Translations under genes and position numbers: made by a program | Part shown: positions 1-6,285 of the stretch, piece by piece | How positions within the stretch are numbered: the first letter of the stretch is position 1 | How the letters are laid out: every line of letters starts with the position of its first letter | Origin: Gammaproteobacteria bacterium | Lineage (GTDB): Bacteria > Pseudomonadota > Gammaproteobacteria > Pseudomonadales > UBA7434 | DNA: 16,283 bases | NCBI GenBank assembly: GCA_024280785.1 | Contig: JAJRPK010000319.1 | Span: 1 to 16,283 of the forward strand | Reading direction: 5' to 3' | Notes under the pieces: model-generated | What the model saw: the letters and a program-made list of their open reading frames with translations, nothing else | Database searches by the model: none | What the model was told of the DNA's origin: nothing

Positions 1-1364
1 CACATTGCATGTTAAGTCGAGAAGAAGCCAGTAAAGTAGAGATTCAAGCTTTTGTCGATTTAGCTTTTACCGATGTAGCAGCAAGTCTTGTCGGGCTGTT
101 CTTAAACGAACAGATGGTTTCGAAAAAGGCAAGGCAGCTAGCATCGGGCTCTGAAAAAATCACCAATGCCGGGGTCTTGGGTGCGGGCATTATGGGTGGC
201 GGTATTGCCTACCAGTCGGCGTCGAGAAAAATACGGGTGTTGATGAAAGATATTGCTCAGGAGGGATTAGATGCAGGAATGGAGGAAGCGGCTGGTTTGT
301 TCAGTAAGCAGGTGAGCCGTGGTCGGTTGACGCCAGTGAAAATGGCTGCGGCGTTGAATAAAATAAGTCCTGTTTTAGAGTACTCCGGAATTGAGAATAC
401 TGATGTAGTAGTTGAAGCGGTCGTAGAAAATCCAAAAGTAAAAAAGATTGTGCTTGCTGAATGTGAAGCACTTATGTCCAAAGACGCTATCTTATGTTCG
501 AATACTTCAACAATTAAAATTAGTGATTTGGCTAAGGCGTTAGATAGACCGGAAAATTTTTGCGGCATGCACTTTTTTAACCCCGTCCATAAAATGCCTC
601 TTATTGAGGTTATTCGTGGAGAGAAAACCAGTGATGCGGCGATCGCCAGAGTGATGAGCTATGCACTTGCGCTCGGAAAAACACCCATACTCGTTAATGA
701 CTGCGCAGGATTTTTAGTGAACCGCGTGTTGTTTCCTTATTTGGGTAGTGCTAACGCACTTATCAAAGAAGGGGTGGACTTCAAAGCTATTGATAAGGCC
801 ATGGAGAAGTTTGGCTGGCCTATGGGCCCAGCGTATTTGCAAGATGTAATTGGCCTGGATATTTGTGATCATGCCTCTAAGGTGATGACTGATGCTTTTC
901 CTGATCGAATGAACCCCGGTTTTGTCAGTGCGGCAGAGACCTTATTCAAGGCCGGTCGGTTAGGGCAAAAGAATGGCTTAGGCTTTTATCAATATGTACC
1001 GGATAAAAAAGGCCGAATTCAAAAAGCTATTGACGAAAAAGTGTCGGGTCTGCTGGCTGACAAAATTGATCCTGTTAAGGAAATGTCAGAAGAAGAAATT
1101 GTTGATCGGCTAATTATCCCTATGGCTCTTGAGTTGGTTAGATGTCTAGATGAAGGCATTGTCGAGACTCCTGCCGAAGCGGATATGGCGTTGATTATGG
1201 GTGTTGGTTTTCCAATGTTTCGCGGTGGTATTTGCCGGTATATCGATACTATGGGTGTATCCGTTTTTTGCGACAAGGCGGAAAAATACAGTGATCTTGG
1301 TGCGCAATATGGAATGTTGGATAGCCTGAAAGCAATGGCGGCAGAAGGGCGCACTTTTTATTAA
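1..1364 (+). CDS. fadB: Fatty acid oxidation complex subunit alpha FadB, 5'-truncated by the window edge
   Basis: This is the C-terminal part of the multifunctional beta-oxidation subunit (enoyl-CoA hydratase/isomerase plus 3-hydroxyacyl-CoA dehydrogenase), which forms a cytoplasmic alpha2beta2 complex with FadA. The frame is open to base 1, so the ATG at 9 is an internal Met. Counting from that Met, the visible part holds the NAD-binding Rossmann motif GAGIMG (58-63), VVEAV, SNTST, the dehydrogenase signature GMHFFNP with the catalytic His188, and its partner Glu200 in PLIEVIRG. The helical C-terminal domain includes FGWPMGPAYL and GQKNGLGF. The His-Glu spacing of 12 matches E. coli His450/Glu462, so about 260 residues, essentially the hydratase/isomerase domain, lie outside the window. 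The 3' end is intact (TAA at 1362). fadA follows after 129 bp. Family assignment is very secure; promoter and operator are out of view. Confidence 0.96.
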   Translation, partial: HCMLSREEASKVEIQAFVDLAFTDVAASLVGLFLNEQMVSKKARQLASGSEKITNAGVLGAGIMGGGIAYQSASRKIRVLMKDIAQEGLDAGMEEAAGLFSKQVSRGRLTPVKMAAALNKISPVLEYSGIENTDVVVEAVVENPKVKKIVLAECEALMSKDAILCSNTSTIKISDLAKALDRPENFCGMHFFNPVHKMPLIEVIRGEKTSDAAIARVMSYALALGKTPILVNDCAGFLVNRVLFPYLGSANALIKEGVDFKAIDKAMEKFGWPMGPAYLQDVIGLDICDHASKVMTDAFPDRMNPGFVSAAETLFKAGRLGQKNGLGFYQYVPDKKGRIQKAIDEKVSGLLADKIDPVKEMSEEEIVDRLIIPMALELVRCLDEGIVETPAEADMALIMGVGFPMFRGGICRYIDTMGVSVFCDKAEKYSDLGAQYGMLDSLKAMAAEGRTFY

Positions 1365-1493
1365 TGGAAACCCTGGGTTACATGCTTGTTGTTATGTGGC
1401 TGTTACCTACATTGAGATGAATAAACATATTTAACTAAATTTTGTGGTTAGGCACACAGTAAACTGCCTGGCGCAACCGATGGAGATATAGAA

Positions 1494-2669
1494 ATGAGCT
1501 TACCCGATAACACTGCTGTCATTGTTGATTGTGCAAGAACGCCAATGGGGCGGTCAAAAAATGGCATGTATCGCAATATTAGGTCAGATGATTTGGCGGC
1601 CGATTTAGTTTCTGCACTGTTGGCAAGAAACGCTAGCATCAATTCTGCTGAAATTGATGACATCATTTGGGGTTGCGTTAACCAATCAAAAGAGCAGTCA
1701 TTTAACTTGGCTAGAATGATGTCCTTGATGACCGATATCCCTCACACAGTACCGGCGCAAACTATCAATCGGCTGTGTGCTTCTTCAATGTCTGCACTGC
1801 ATATTGCAGCGCAATCTATTATGGCAGGTTGCGGTGACCTTTTTGTCGTGGGTGGATCCGAACATATGGGGCATGTACCCATGAACGAGGGTTTGGATCC
1901 AAATCCTCGATTGAGTAAACGTATCGCCAAAGCATCCGGCATGATGGGGCTTACTGCAGAAGCCTTGGCAATGATGCATGGCGTCACTCGTGAACAGCAA
2001 GATGCTTTTGCCGTTCGCTCACATCAGCGCGCACATGCCGCCGCTACAGCCGGTCATTTCGATGGGGAAATAATCGCTAGAGAAGCTCATAATGAGACTG
2101 GTGCAAGGGTGTTAGTTTCAGCTGATGAGACAATTCGTCCGGATACAACGTTAGAAGGCCTCGCTAAGCTTAGAACTGCATTTATGCCAAAGGGCGGGAC
2201 AGTGACAGCAGGGACGTCTTCGCAAATTACTGACGGTGCCTCGGCGATGATATTAATGAGCGCGGCAAAAGCAAAAGCTTGTGGACTCACTCCTCGTGCT
2301 AAAGTTGTTTCGATGGGAGTCTCCGGTGTAGATCCTTCTATTATGGGGTATGGGCCGGTACCAGCGTCTCAGAAAGCGATGAAGAAAGCGGGCATGTCGA
2401 TTAATGACATTGAAACAGTTGAATTGAATGAGGCTTTTGCTGCGCAAGCTATCCCCGTGTTAACTGATTTGAAATTGATTGACGATATGGATGCAAAGGT
2501 CAACCTTTATGGTGGTGCAATTGCATTGGGGCACCCGCTAGGTTGCTCTGGAACGCGAATTATGACGACGTTGCTAAGCGTGATGGAGCAAAATGATACT
2601 CAAGTAGGGTTAGCGACTATGTGTGTTGGATTGGGGCAGGGCGTCAGTACTATTATCGAGCGGGTATAG
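1494..2669 (+). CDS. fadA: 3-ketoacyl-CoA thiolase FadA (acetyl-CoA acyltransferase)
   Basis: FadA performs the last step of beta-oxidation, thiolytic cleavage of 3-ketoacyl-CoA to acetyl-CoA and a shortened acyl-CoA, as the beta subunit of the FadBA complex. The protein has 391 residues (E. coli FadA 387) and is complete. The thiolase machinery is visible: nucleophile Cys95 in NRLCASSMSALH, NEAFAAQA (312-319), His347 in GHPLGCSG and the second catalytic Cys377 in MCVGLGQG. The start ATG is preceded by GGAG at 1482-1485 with suitable spacing. It lies 129 bp downstream of fadB on the same strand with no terminator seen between, so cotranscription is likely, although the gap is longer than in many fadBA operons. 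It converges with a minus-strand gene whose stop is 37 bp away. Confidence 0.97.
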   Translation: MSLPDNTAVIVDCARTPMGRSKNGMYRNIRSDDLAADLVSALLARNASINSAEIDDIIWGCVNQSKEQSFNLARMMSLMTDIPHTVPAQTINRLCASSMSALHIAAQSIMAGCGDLFVVGGSEHMGHVPMNEGLDPNPRLSKRIAKASGMMGLTAEALAMMHGVTREQQDAFAVRSHQRAHAAATAGHFDGEIIAREAHNETGARVLVSADETIRPDTTLEGLAKLRTAFMPKGGTVTAGTSSQITDGASAMILMSAAKAKACGLTPRAKVVSMGVSGVDPSIMGYGPVPASQKAMKKAGMSINDIETVELNEAFAAQAIPVLTDLKLIDDMDAKVNLYGGAIALGHPLGCSGTRIMTTLLSVMEQNDTQVGLATMCVGLGQGVSTIIERV

Positions 2670-2706
2670 CGGGAGTGATTTGTGGTAGCGGGGAGTAGCC
2701 GAGCGG

Positions 2707-2982
2707 TTAGCCGAGATGCTTGTCTAGTGCTCTGCGAAGTTCAGATTTGATGATTGGTGTGAAAGCAGCTAATGCTAAGCTTGTTTTAATCGATATTTGG
2801 ACTTCTTTGTCTTCAATATTTATATAGCCCGACAGTCCGCTACGGTTGAAGCGGACATTATCGCCGTGCCACCCATAATTCAGTTGGTATTTACTTTGTA
2901 GACTAGAGACTAGCTGTTCAGCCAGCATTCGTACTTGTTGGCGATTTTTACTGTGTCGTTTTTTGATGTAAATAGAACCCAT
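2707..2982 (-). CDS. Small polyhydroxyalkanoic acid system family protein (PHA_gran_rgn-like)
   Basis: This 91-residue basic protein resembles the family annotated as polyhydroxyalkanoic acid system protein (PHA_gran_rgn). Its features are a short N-terminal strand MGSIYIKKRHS, an amphipathic helix QVRMLAEQLVSSLQSKY, then LNYGWHGDNVRFNRSG, a beta hairpin around LSGYINIEDKEVQISIK, and a C-terminal helix ending LRRALDKHLG. No signal peptide or membrane segment is seen. Family members are about this length and are linked by annotation to PHA granules; a biochemical role is not established, so function here is inference from family resemblance. Next to the fatty-acid oxidation genes a link to storage-lipid metabolism is plausible, since beta-oxidation intermediates feed PHA synthesis. 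The start is ATG at 2982-2980; no good Shine-Dalgarno sequence precedes it on the minus strand. A plus-strand terminator at 3056-3084 lies beyond its 5' end. Confidence 0.8.
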   Translation of the reverse strand: MGSIYIKKRHSKNRQQVRMLAEQLVSSLQSKYQLNYGWHGDNVRFNRSGLSGYINIEDKEVQISIKTSLALAAFTPIIKSELRRALDKHLG

Positions 2983-3055
2983 CGAGAGTTAAGCCTATAT
3001 TTAACGGGGTTTGCCACTGACGGAGGTTTGTGGCTCAACTATACTCACTACAAGT

Positions 3056-3084
3056 GCCAAGCAACAGCTCTCTTGGCTTTTTTT
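3056..3084 (+). terminator. Rho-independent terminator, plus strand
   Basis: A perfect 6-bp stem GCCAAG (3056-3061) / CTTGGC (3072-3077) with a 10-nt loop is followed directly by seven T (3078-3084). No plus-strand gene lies between fadA and this site. It may therefore end the fadBA transcript after it runs antisense through the small minus-strand gene, or end an unrecognised short RNA. Confidence 0.7.
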
Positions 3085-3210
3085 GATTATAGAATGGTTG
3101 GTAATTAAAACTAATAAGCGCGAAGACTGTTGATCCCGAGTGCCCTAATGTGGGAGAATCCGCGTCCCGTTTTAGGCTGGGCTATTTGGTAGCTAGTAGT
3201 AAGTTAGGCT

Positions 3211-3239
3211 GGACTAGGACGGCGCTCGAGTCTTTTTTT
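3211..3239 (+). terminator. Possible weak rho-independent terminator
   Basis: GACT (3212-3215) pairs with AGTC (3229-3232). A G-T wobble flanks the stem outside, and broken pairing continues inside. A T-run of seven follows at 3233-3239. The stem is imperfect and its purpose is unknown; it lies 67 bp before the tRNA gene. Confidence 0.35.
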
Positions 3240-3305
3240 GTACAGGTTTTAGGTAATGCTAACTTATAGATAGTGCTGCCTAATAAAGGATGAGAGAACG
3301 AGTAA

Positions 3306-3390
3306 GCGGACGTGGCGAAATTGGTATACGCGCTGGATTTAGGTTCCAGTGGGGCAACCCGTGAGAGTTCGAGTCTCTCCGTCCGCACCA
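3306..3390 (+). tRNA. tRNA-Leu (anticodon UAG)
   Basis: This is an intact 85-nt class II tRNA that reads CUN leucine codons. The acceptor GCGGACG (3306-3312) pairs with CGTCCGC (3380-3386), followed by discriminator A and an encoded CCA (3388-3390). The anticodon stem CTGGA (3333-3337) / TCCAG (3345-3349) encloses the loop TTTAGGT with anticodon TAG at 3340-3342. The long variable arm GTGGGGCAACCCGTG and the T-arm GAGAG-TTCGAGT-CTCTC are well formed. It closely resembles the E. coli leuW product. It stands alone; the neighbouring sequence shows no second tRNA. Confidence 0.97.
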
Positions 3391-3761
3391 AATCATTGAT
3401 TTACGTCATGTTTGTAGCTATAGCGAAGTGCTAGTTTTGCACAACCCTCATGGCGGCTCGATTAATATCGTGAAATGCTGATTTTTCCGTTCATCTGGGC
3501 GGATTATTTGCGGGTATAAATTTCGTTGAATAATATTTGTAAAGGCAGAATATCATAAAATATGATTTGCTCGGTTTCCCCAAGCCATAGCTGCTGGGTA
3601 ATGGATGTTGTGTAGCGACTTCAACGTTTTAAGACTAGGGTTATAACAATTGTTTTTTTAAAAAGGGCTCTATTATTCGGGTTCTAAAGTTTAGTGAAAA
3701 TGTACTTTAATACGCTTAAGGTTTTTGTTGCCAAGAGTAAGTAAAATAAATTGATCTCACA

Positions 3762-3783
3762 ATGCGCTAGTTATGCGCTAGTT
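3762..3783 (+). repeat. Perfect 11-bp tandem duplication
   Basis: ATGCGCTAGTT occurs twice head to tail (3762-3772 and 3773-3783), ending 68 bp before the trigger factor start codon. It may be replication slippage or a paired protein-binding site. Confidence 0.85.
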
Positions 3784-3838
3784 ACAGGGTTTATAGCCTA
3801 CCAGCGTAATGAAATGGGCATTGTGAATGAATGATGAT

Positions 3839-3844
3839 AGAGGA
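3839..3844 (+). promoter_or_regulatory. Shine-Dalgarno site deciding the tig start
   Basis: AGAGGA lies 7 nt before ATG 3852. The upstream ATGs at 3831 and 3834 precede this site and lack one of their own, so 3852 is the supported start. Confidence 0.75.
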
Positions 3845-3851
3845 TACACCC

Positions 3852-5159
3852 ATGCAGGTTTCTGTCGAAACTACCGAAGGTCTTGAGCGTAAGCTTACCG
3901 TTGAAATCCCCGCGGAGCAGATCGATGGCGAAGTAAAGAAGCGAATAGCTGATACGGCTAAAAAAGTTCGCCTTGATGGCTTTCGCCCTGGAAAAGTCCC
4001 TGTAAAAGTAGTGAAACAGCGTTTCGGAGCATCACTTAGAGCTGAAGTCGTGAGTGAAGTGGCCAGCCAATCTTTTCAACAAGCGGTGGTGCAAGAAGAC
4101 TTAAAGCCAGTCGGCCAGCCGACTATTGAGCCTCAGAATAATGAGGAAGGCGAGGACTTTAAATTTGTCGCTACTTTTGAAGTCTATCCAGAGTTTGAAC
4201 TTGCCGATTTGTCGGGTCTTACTATTGAAAAACTGAGTGCCGAAGTTACTGATGGTGATGTCAGCAATATGGTTGATAAGCTTGTTGATCAGCAGGCGAC
4301 TTGGAACGAGGTCGATAGGGTTGCTGCAAAGTCAGATCGCGTCAACATTGATTATCAAGGGACTAAAGACGGTGAAGTGTTTGATGGTGGTAGTGCAGAA
4401 AACACTGATTTGGAATTGGGTTCAGCTAAAATGATAGAGGGCTTTGAGTCAGGCTTAGAGGGCGCAAAGGCAGGCGAAGAGCGTATGTTAAAGCTGACAT
4501 TCCCTAAAGACTATCCGTCAGAAGACTTGCAAGGCAGTGCAGTAGAATTCACTGTGACGATTAATTCGGTGAGTGAAAAGGTCTTAGCAGAACTCAACGA
4601 CGAATTTTTTGCCAAATTTGATATTGACGAAGGTGGATTAGAGGCATTTAAAGAGAGCATCCGAAAAAATATGGTAAAGCAATTAGCGGATGCTGTTGAG
4701 AACAATACAAAAACACAGGTTATGGATGGTTTAAGCGAACTTAATGAGATTGATTTGCCAGCGGCGATGATTAGCGATGAGGTAAATACTTTAAGACAGC
4801 AGTCTTTGTCGCAGTTTGGCGAAAGTGCAGAGAATTTTGATTTATCGTTGCTACCTGCTGAATTATTCGAAGAGCAAGCCCATAGGCGGGTTGCGCTAGG
4901 GCTTATTCTGGGCAAGACTGTCGAGCAGTATGAAATAAAGCCTGACCGCGAGCAAGTCATTGAATTTATTGATGATATTGCGTCTAGTTATGATGACCCT
5001 GAAGAAGTCAAGAGCCTTTACCTTGGCGATGAATCCCGGATGCAGCAAGTTCAGTTGATAGTGATGGAAGGTTTAGTTGTTGATAAGGTGCTAGAAATGG
5101 CGCAGGTTACTGAAAAAGACTGCACTTATGACGAGGCAATTAAAGGGCCAGAGGTATAA
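3852..5159 (+). CDS. tig: Trigger factor, ribosome-associated peptidyl-prolyl isomerase/chaperone
   Basis: Trigger factor binds near the ribosomal exit tunnel and shelters nascent chains; its FKBP-type domain isomerises Xaa-Pro bonds. The protein is 435 residues (E. coli 432). The N-terminal ribosome-binding domain carries the signature GFRPGKVP at 43-50. The FKBP-like domain spans about 160-242 (VNIDYQGTKDG, FDGG, MIEGFESGLEGAKAGEE). The C-terminal helical arm domain fills the rest, ending TYDEAIKGPEV. The start is set at ATG 3852 because AGAGGA sits 7 nt upstream and because MQVSVETT matches the usual family N-terminus; the frame itself extends seven codons further up to 3831. A rho-independent terminator at 5231-5267 separates it from clpP, so the two are probably at least partly independent transcription units. 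Confidence 0.97.
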   Translation: MQVSVETTEGLERKLTVEIPAEQIDGEVKKRIADTAKKVRLDGFRPGKVPVKVVKQRFGASLRAEVVSEVASQSFQQAVVQEDLKPVGQPTIEPQNNEEGEDFKFVATFEVYPEFELADLSGLTIEKLSAEVTDGDVSNMVDKLVDQQATWNEVDRVAAKSDRVNIDYQGTKDGEVFDGGSAENTDLELGSAKMIEGFESGLEGAKAGEERMLKLTFPKDYPSEDLQGSAVEFTVTINSVSEKVLAELNDEFFAKFDIDEGGLEAFKESIRKNMVKQLADAVENNTKTQVMDGLSELNEIDLPAAMISDEVNTLRQQSLSQFGESAENFDLSLLPAELFEEQAHRRVALGLILGKTVEQYEIKPDREQVIEFIDDIASSYDDPEEVKSLYLGDESRMQQVQLIVMEGLVVDKVLEMAQVTEKDCTYDEAIKGPEV

Positions 5160-5212
5160 ACTTGTGTGAGTGATTTAGCAATATTTCGCTTAAGATATAT
5201 TTCCCTAATTAT

Positions 5213-5228
5213 GACTACCTCAGTAGTC
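5213..5228 (+). repeat. Hairpin between tig and clpP preceding the terminator
   Basis: GACTAC (5213-5218) and GTAGTC (5223-5228) form a perfect 6-bp stem with the tetraloop CTCA. GTAGTC can also pair with a second GACTAC at 5235-5240, which is part of the downstream terminator stem region. Confidence 0.6.
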
Positions 5229-5230
5229 TG

Positions 5231-5267
5231 AAGCGACTACACTTTTATAGGTAAAGTCGCTTTTTTT
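5231..5267 (+). terminator. Rho-independent terminator after tig
   Basis: An 8-bp perfect stem AAGCGACT (5231-5238) / AGTCGCTT (5255-5262) with a 16-nt loop runs into seven T (5261-5267). It lies 71 bp past the tig stop and 117 bp before the clpP start codon, so clpP needs either readthrough or its own promoter. Confidence 0.8.
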
Positions 5268-5313
5268 GTTGGATCTTCAGATTATCTGTTGGTCGTTATT
5301 TAGCGCTATTTGC

Positions 5314-5342
5314 TTTTGATCAAGAATTTTTAAAAATATAGT
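5314..5342 (+). promoter_or_regulatory. Candidate clpP promoter (weak)
   Basis: After the terminator, a -10-like TATAGT (5337-5342) follows a poor -35-like TTTTGA (5314-5319) at 17-bp spacing in an AT-rich stretch. Transcription from here would give a leader of roughly 35 nt. The match is modest, and no sigma32-type site was found for clpP. Confidence 0.25.
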
Positions 5343-5371
5343 TTGTGGCTTAGGCCCAATAACCCCCGCTT

Positions 5372-5376
5372 AGGAG
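5372..5376 (+). promoter_or_regulatory. Shine-Dalgarno site deciding the clpP TTG start
   Basis: AGGAG lies 8 nt before TTG 5385. The longer reading frame beginning at TTG 5343 has no such site before it and would add 14 residues that do not look like a ClpP N-terminus. Confidence 0.75.
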
Positions 5377-5384
5377 TACGAAAA

Positions 5385-6023
5385 TTGACCAATCTGATTG
5401 GGAACAGTGAAACAATCAAAAATTTAGGGCTAGTCCCTATGGTGGTAGAGCAAACAGCTAGAGGCGAGCGCTCTTATGATATTTACTCTCGACTCTTAAA
5501 GGAGCGTGTAATTTTTGTAGTGGGTCCAGTAGAAGATCAAATGGCTAATTTGATCGTTGCGCAGCTGCTGTTTCTTGAGTCGGAGAATCCTGATAAAGAT
5601 ATTAGTTTGTATATTAACTCTCCCGGCGGTTCAGTGACTGCAGGTCTAGCTATTTACGACACAATGCAATTTATCAAGCCTGATGTTAGCACTATATGCC
5701 TTGGCCAAGCTGCTAGTATGGGGGCATTTTTGTTAGCTGGCGGGGCAAAAGGCAAGCGATTGTGCTTACCTAACTCCCGAGTGATGATTCACCAGCCGAG
5801 CGGTGGTGCACAAGGGCAGGCTACCGATATTGATATTCAGGCAAAAGAGATCTTAATCATACGTGAAAGACTGAATCGTTTACTGGCCGAGCATACGGGG
5901 CAGTCCATCGAGACGATTTCTTTGGATACAGAGCGCGATAATTTTATGAATGCGCAACAAGCTATGGACTATGGTTTGATTGACGAAGTGGTTACCGCGC
6001 GGCCAGGAATAAAGTCGGCTTAG
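5385..6023 (+). CDS. clpP: ATP-dependent Clp protease proteolytic subunit ClpP
   Basis: ClpP is the serine peptidase that forms the tetradecameric chamber and degrades substrates fed in by ClpX. The protein is 212 residues (usual about 195-215). The catalytic triad is in place: Ser111 in GQAASMGAFLL, His136 in VMIHQPSGG and Asp185 in DTERDNF. These positions equal the E. coli precursor numbering 111/136/185. Other family hallmarks are SYDIYSRLLKERVIF, LYINSPGGSVTAG and the N-terminal segment LGLVPMVVEQTARGERS. The start chosen is TTG at 5385, with AGGAG 8 nt upstream; no ATG is available near the N-terminus. clpX follows after 262 bp with no terminator in between, consistent with a clpPX unit. 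TTG starts usually lower initiation, so translation may be deliberately limited. Confidence 0.96.
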   Translation: MTNLIGNSETIKNLGLVPMVVEQTARGERSYDIYSRLLKERVIFVVGPVEDQMANLIVAQLLFLESENPDKDISLYINSPGGSVTAGLAIYDTMQFIKPDVSTICLGQAASMGAFLLAGGAKGKRLCLPNSRVMIHQPSGGAQGQATDIDIQAKEILIIRERLNRLLAEHTGQSIETISLDTERDNFMNAQQAMDYGLIDEVVTARPGIKSA

Positions 6024-6085
6024 CGTTAGTTAGACTAGATTGTTTGGCCGAGCGTCTTGACCTTTTGGAAACCATATTCTTTTAG

Positions 6086-6123
6086 GACCCTTTTAAAGTT
6101 GAACGCTTTTTCGTATAAGGGTC
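6086..6123 (+). repeat. Inverted repeat between clpP and clpX
   Basis: GACCCTT (6086-6092) and AAGGGTC (6117-6123) are perfect 7-bp complements around a 24-nt loop. The loop itself can form a small AAAG/CTTT hairpin (6095-6108). No T-run follows the outer stem, so it is not a standard terminator; it could be an mRNA-stability or processing element of a clpPX transcript. Confidence 0.5.
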
Positions 6124-6224
6124 TAATCTAAAGGTGTTAGCCCGGTCTGGTTTCTTGGTAGGTCTTTATGGCATCATAGCTGTAAAGGCCTGATTAGAAA
6201 AACAGTCGCTAGTAAAACAGTTGC

Positions 6225-6245
6225 CATGGTCATATTTTAACCATG
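6225..6245 (+). repeat. Short inverted repeat in the clpX leader
   Basis: CATGGT (6225-6230) and ACCATG (6240-6245) are perfect 6-bp complements with a 9-nt AT-rich loop, 40 bp before the clpX start. It could be an operator or a hairpin; chance is also possible at this length. Confidence 0.4.
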
Positions 6246-6285
6246 TGAGTATCTAAAAGCTTGAGATTTATGAGGTTTACGTTTA

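Larger units (their letters stand above)
2983..3305. other. Non-coding gap between the PHA-family gene and tRNA-Leu
   Basis: I see no convincing protein gene in these 323 bases. The stretch should contain the promoter of the minus-strand gene and that of the tRNA, but I could not recognise a good -35/-10 pair for either. It holds a clear plus-strand terminator (3056-3084) and a weaker terminator-like hairpin with a T-run (3211-3239). The 126 bases between them are rich in short G/C tracts and could be an RNA or simply spacer. Confidence 0.6.
3391..3851. other. Long non-coding leader upstream of tig
   Basis: I see no protein gene on either strand in these 461 bases. Visible structures are an AT-rich perfect hairpin ATCATA-AAA-TATGAT at 3552-3566, a small GTGC/GCAC hairpin at 3428-3442, and a perfect tandem duplication of an 11-mer at 3762-3783. 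The tig promoter must lie here, but no convincing consensus box pair was found, and no strong terminator follows the tRNA. Confidence 0.5.

Noticed and set aside
2696..2715. The direct repeat TAGCCGAG (2696-2703, 2708-2715) and its flank resemble the D-arm region of a tRNA-Leu or tRNA-Ser.
   Set aside because: No acceptor, anticodon or T-arm can be built around it and the second copy runs into the 3' end of the minus-strand gene, so it is a short chance likeness or a tiny remnant at best.
3182..3391. A 69-codon minus-strand frame spanning the tRNA-Leu gene.
   Set aside because: It is the reverse complement of an intact tRNA and has no protein-like features; frames across tRNAs are common artefacts.
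3831..3851. Earlier ATG starts for trigger factor at 3831 and 3834.
   Set aside because: They lack a ribosome-binding site, and MQVSVETT from 3852 is the usual N-terminus with AGAGGA 7 nt upstream.
4511..4960. A 149-codon open frame on the minus strand inside tig, and similar antisense frames in fadB, fadA, clpX, lon and the serA-like gene.
   Set aside because: They are serine-rich, low-complexity mirror images of well-conserved genes with no ribosome-binding sites or recognisable domains.
5343..5384. A 14-residue N-terminal extension of ClpP from TTG 5343.
   Set aside because: The added residues do not resemble ClpP, and the Shine-Dalgarno site lies inside the extension at the right distance from TTG 5385.
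6056..6077. CTTGACC followed by CCATAT after clpP looked like a sigma32 promoter for clpX.
   Set aside because: The two elements are only about 8-9 bp apart, too close for a functional -35/-10 pair.
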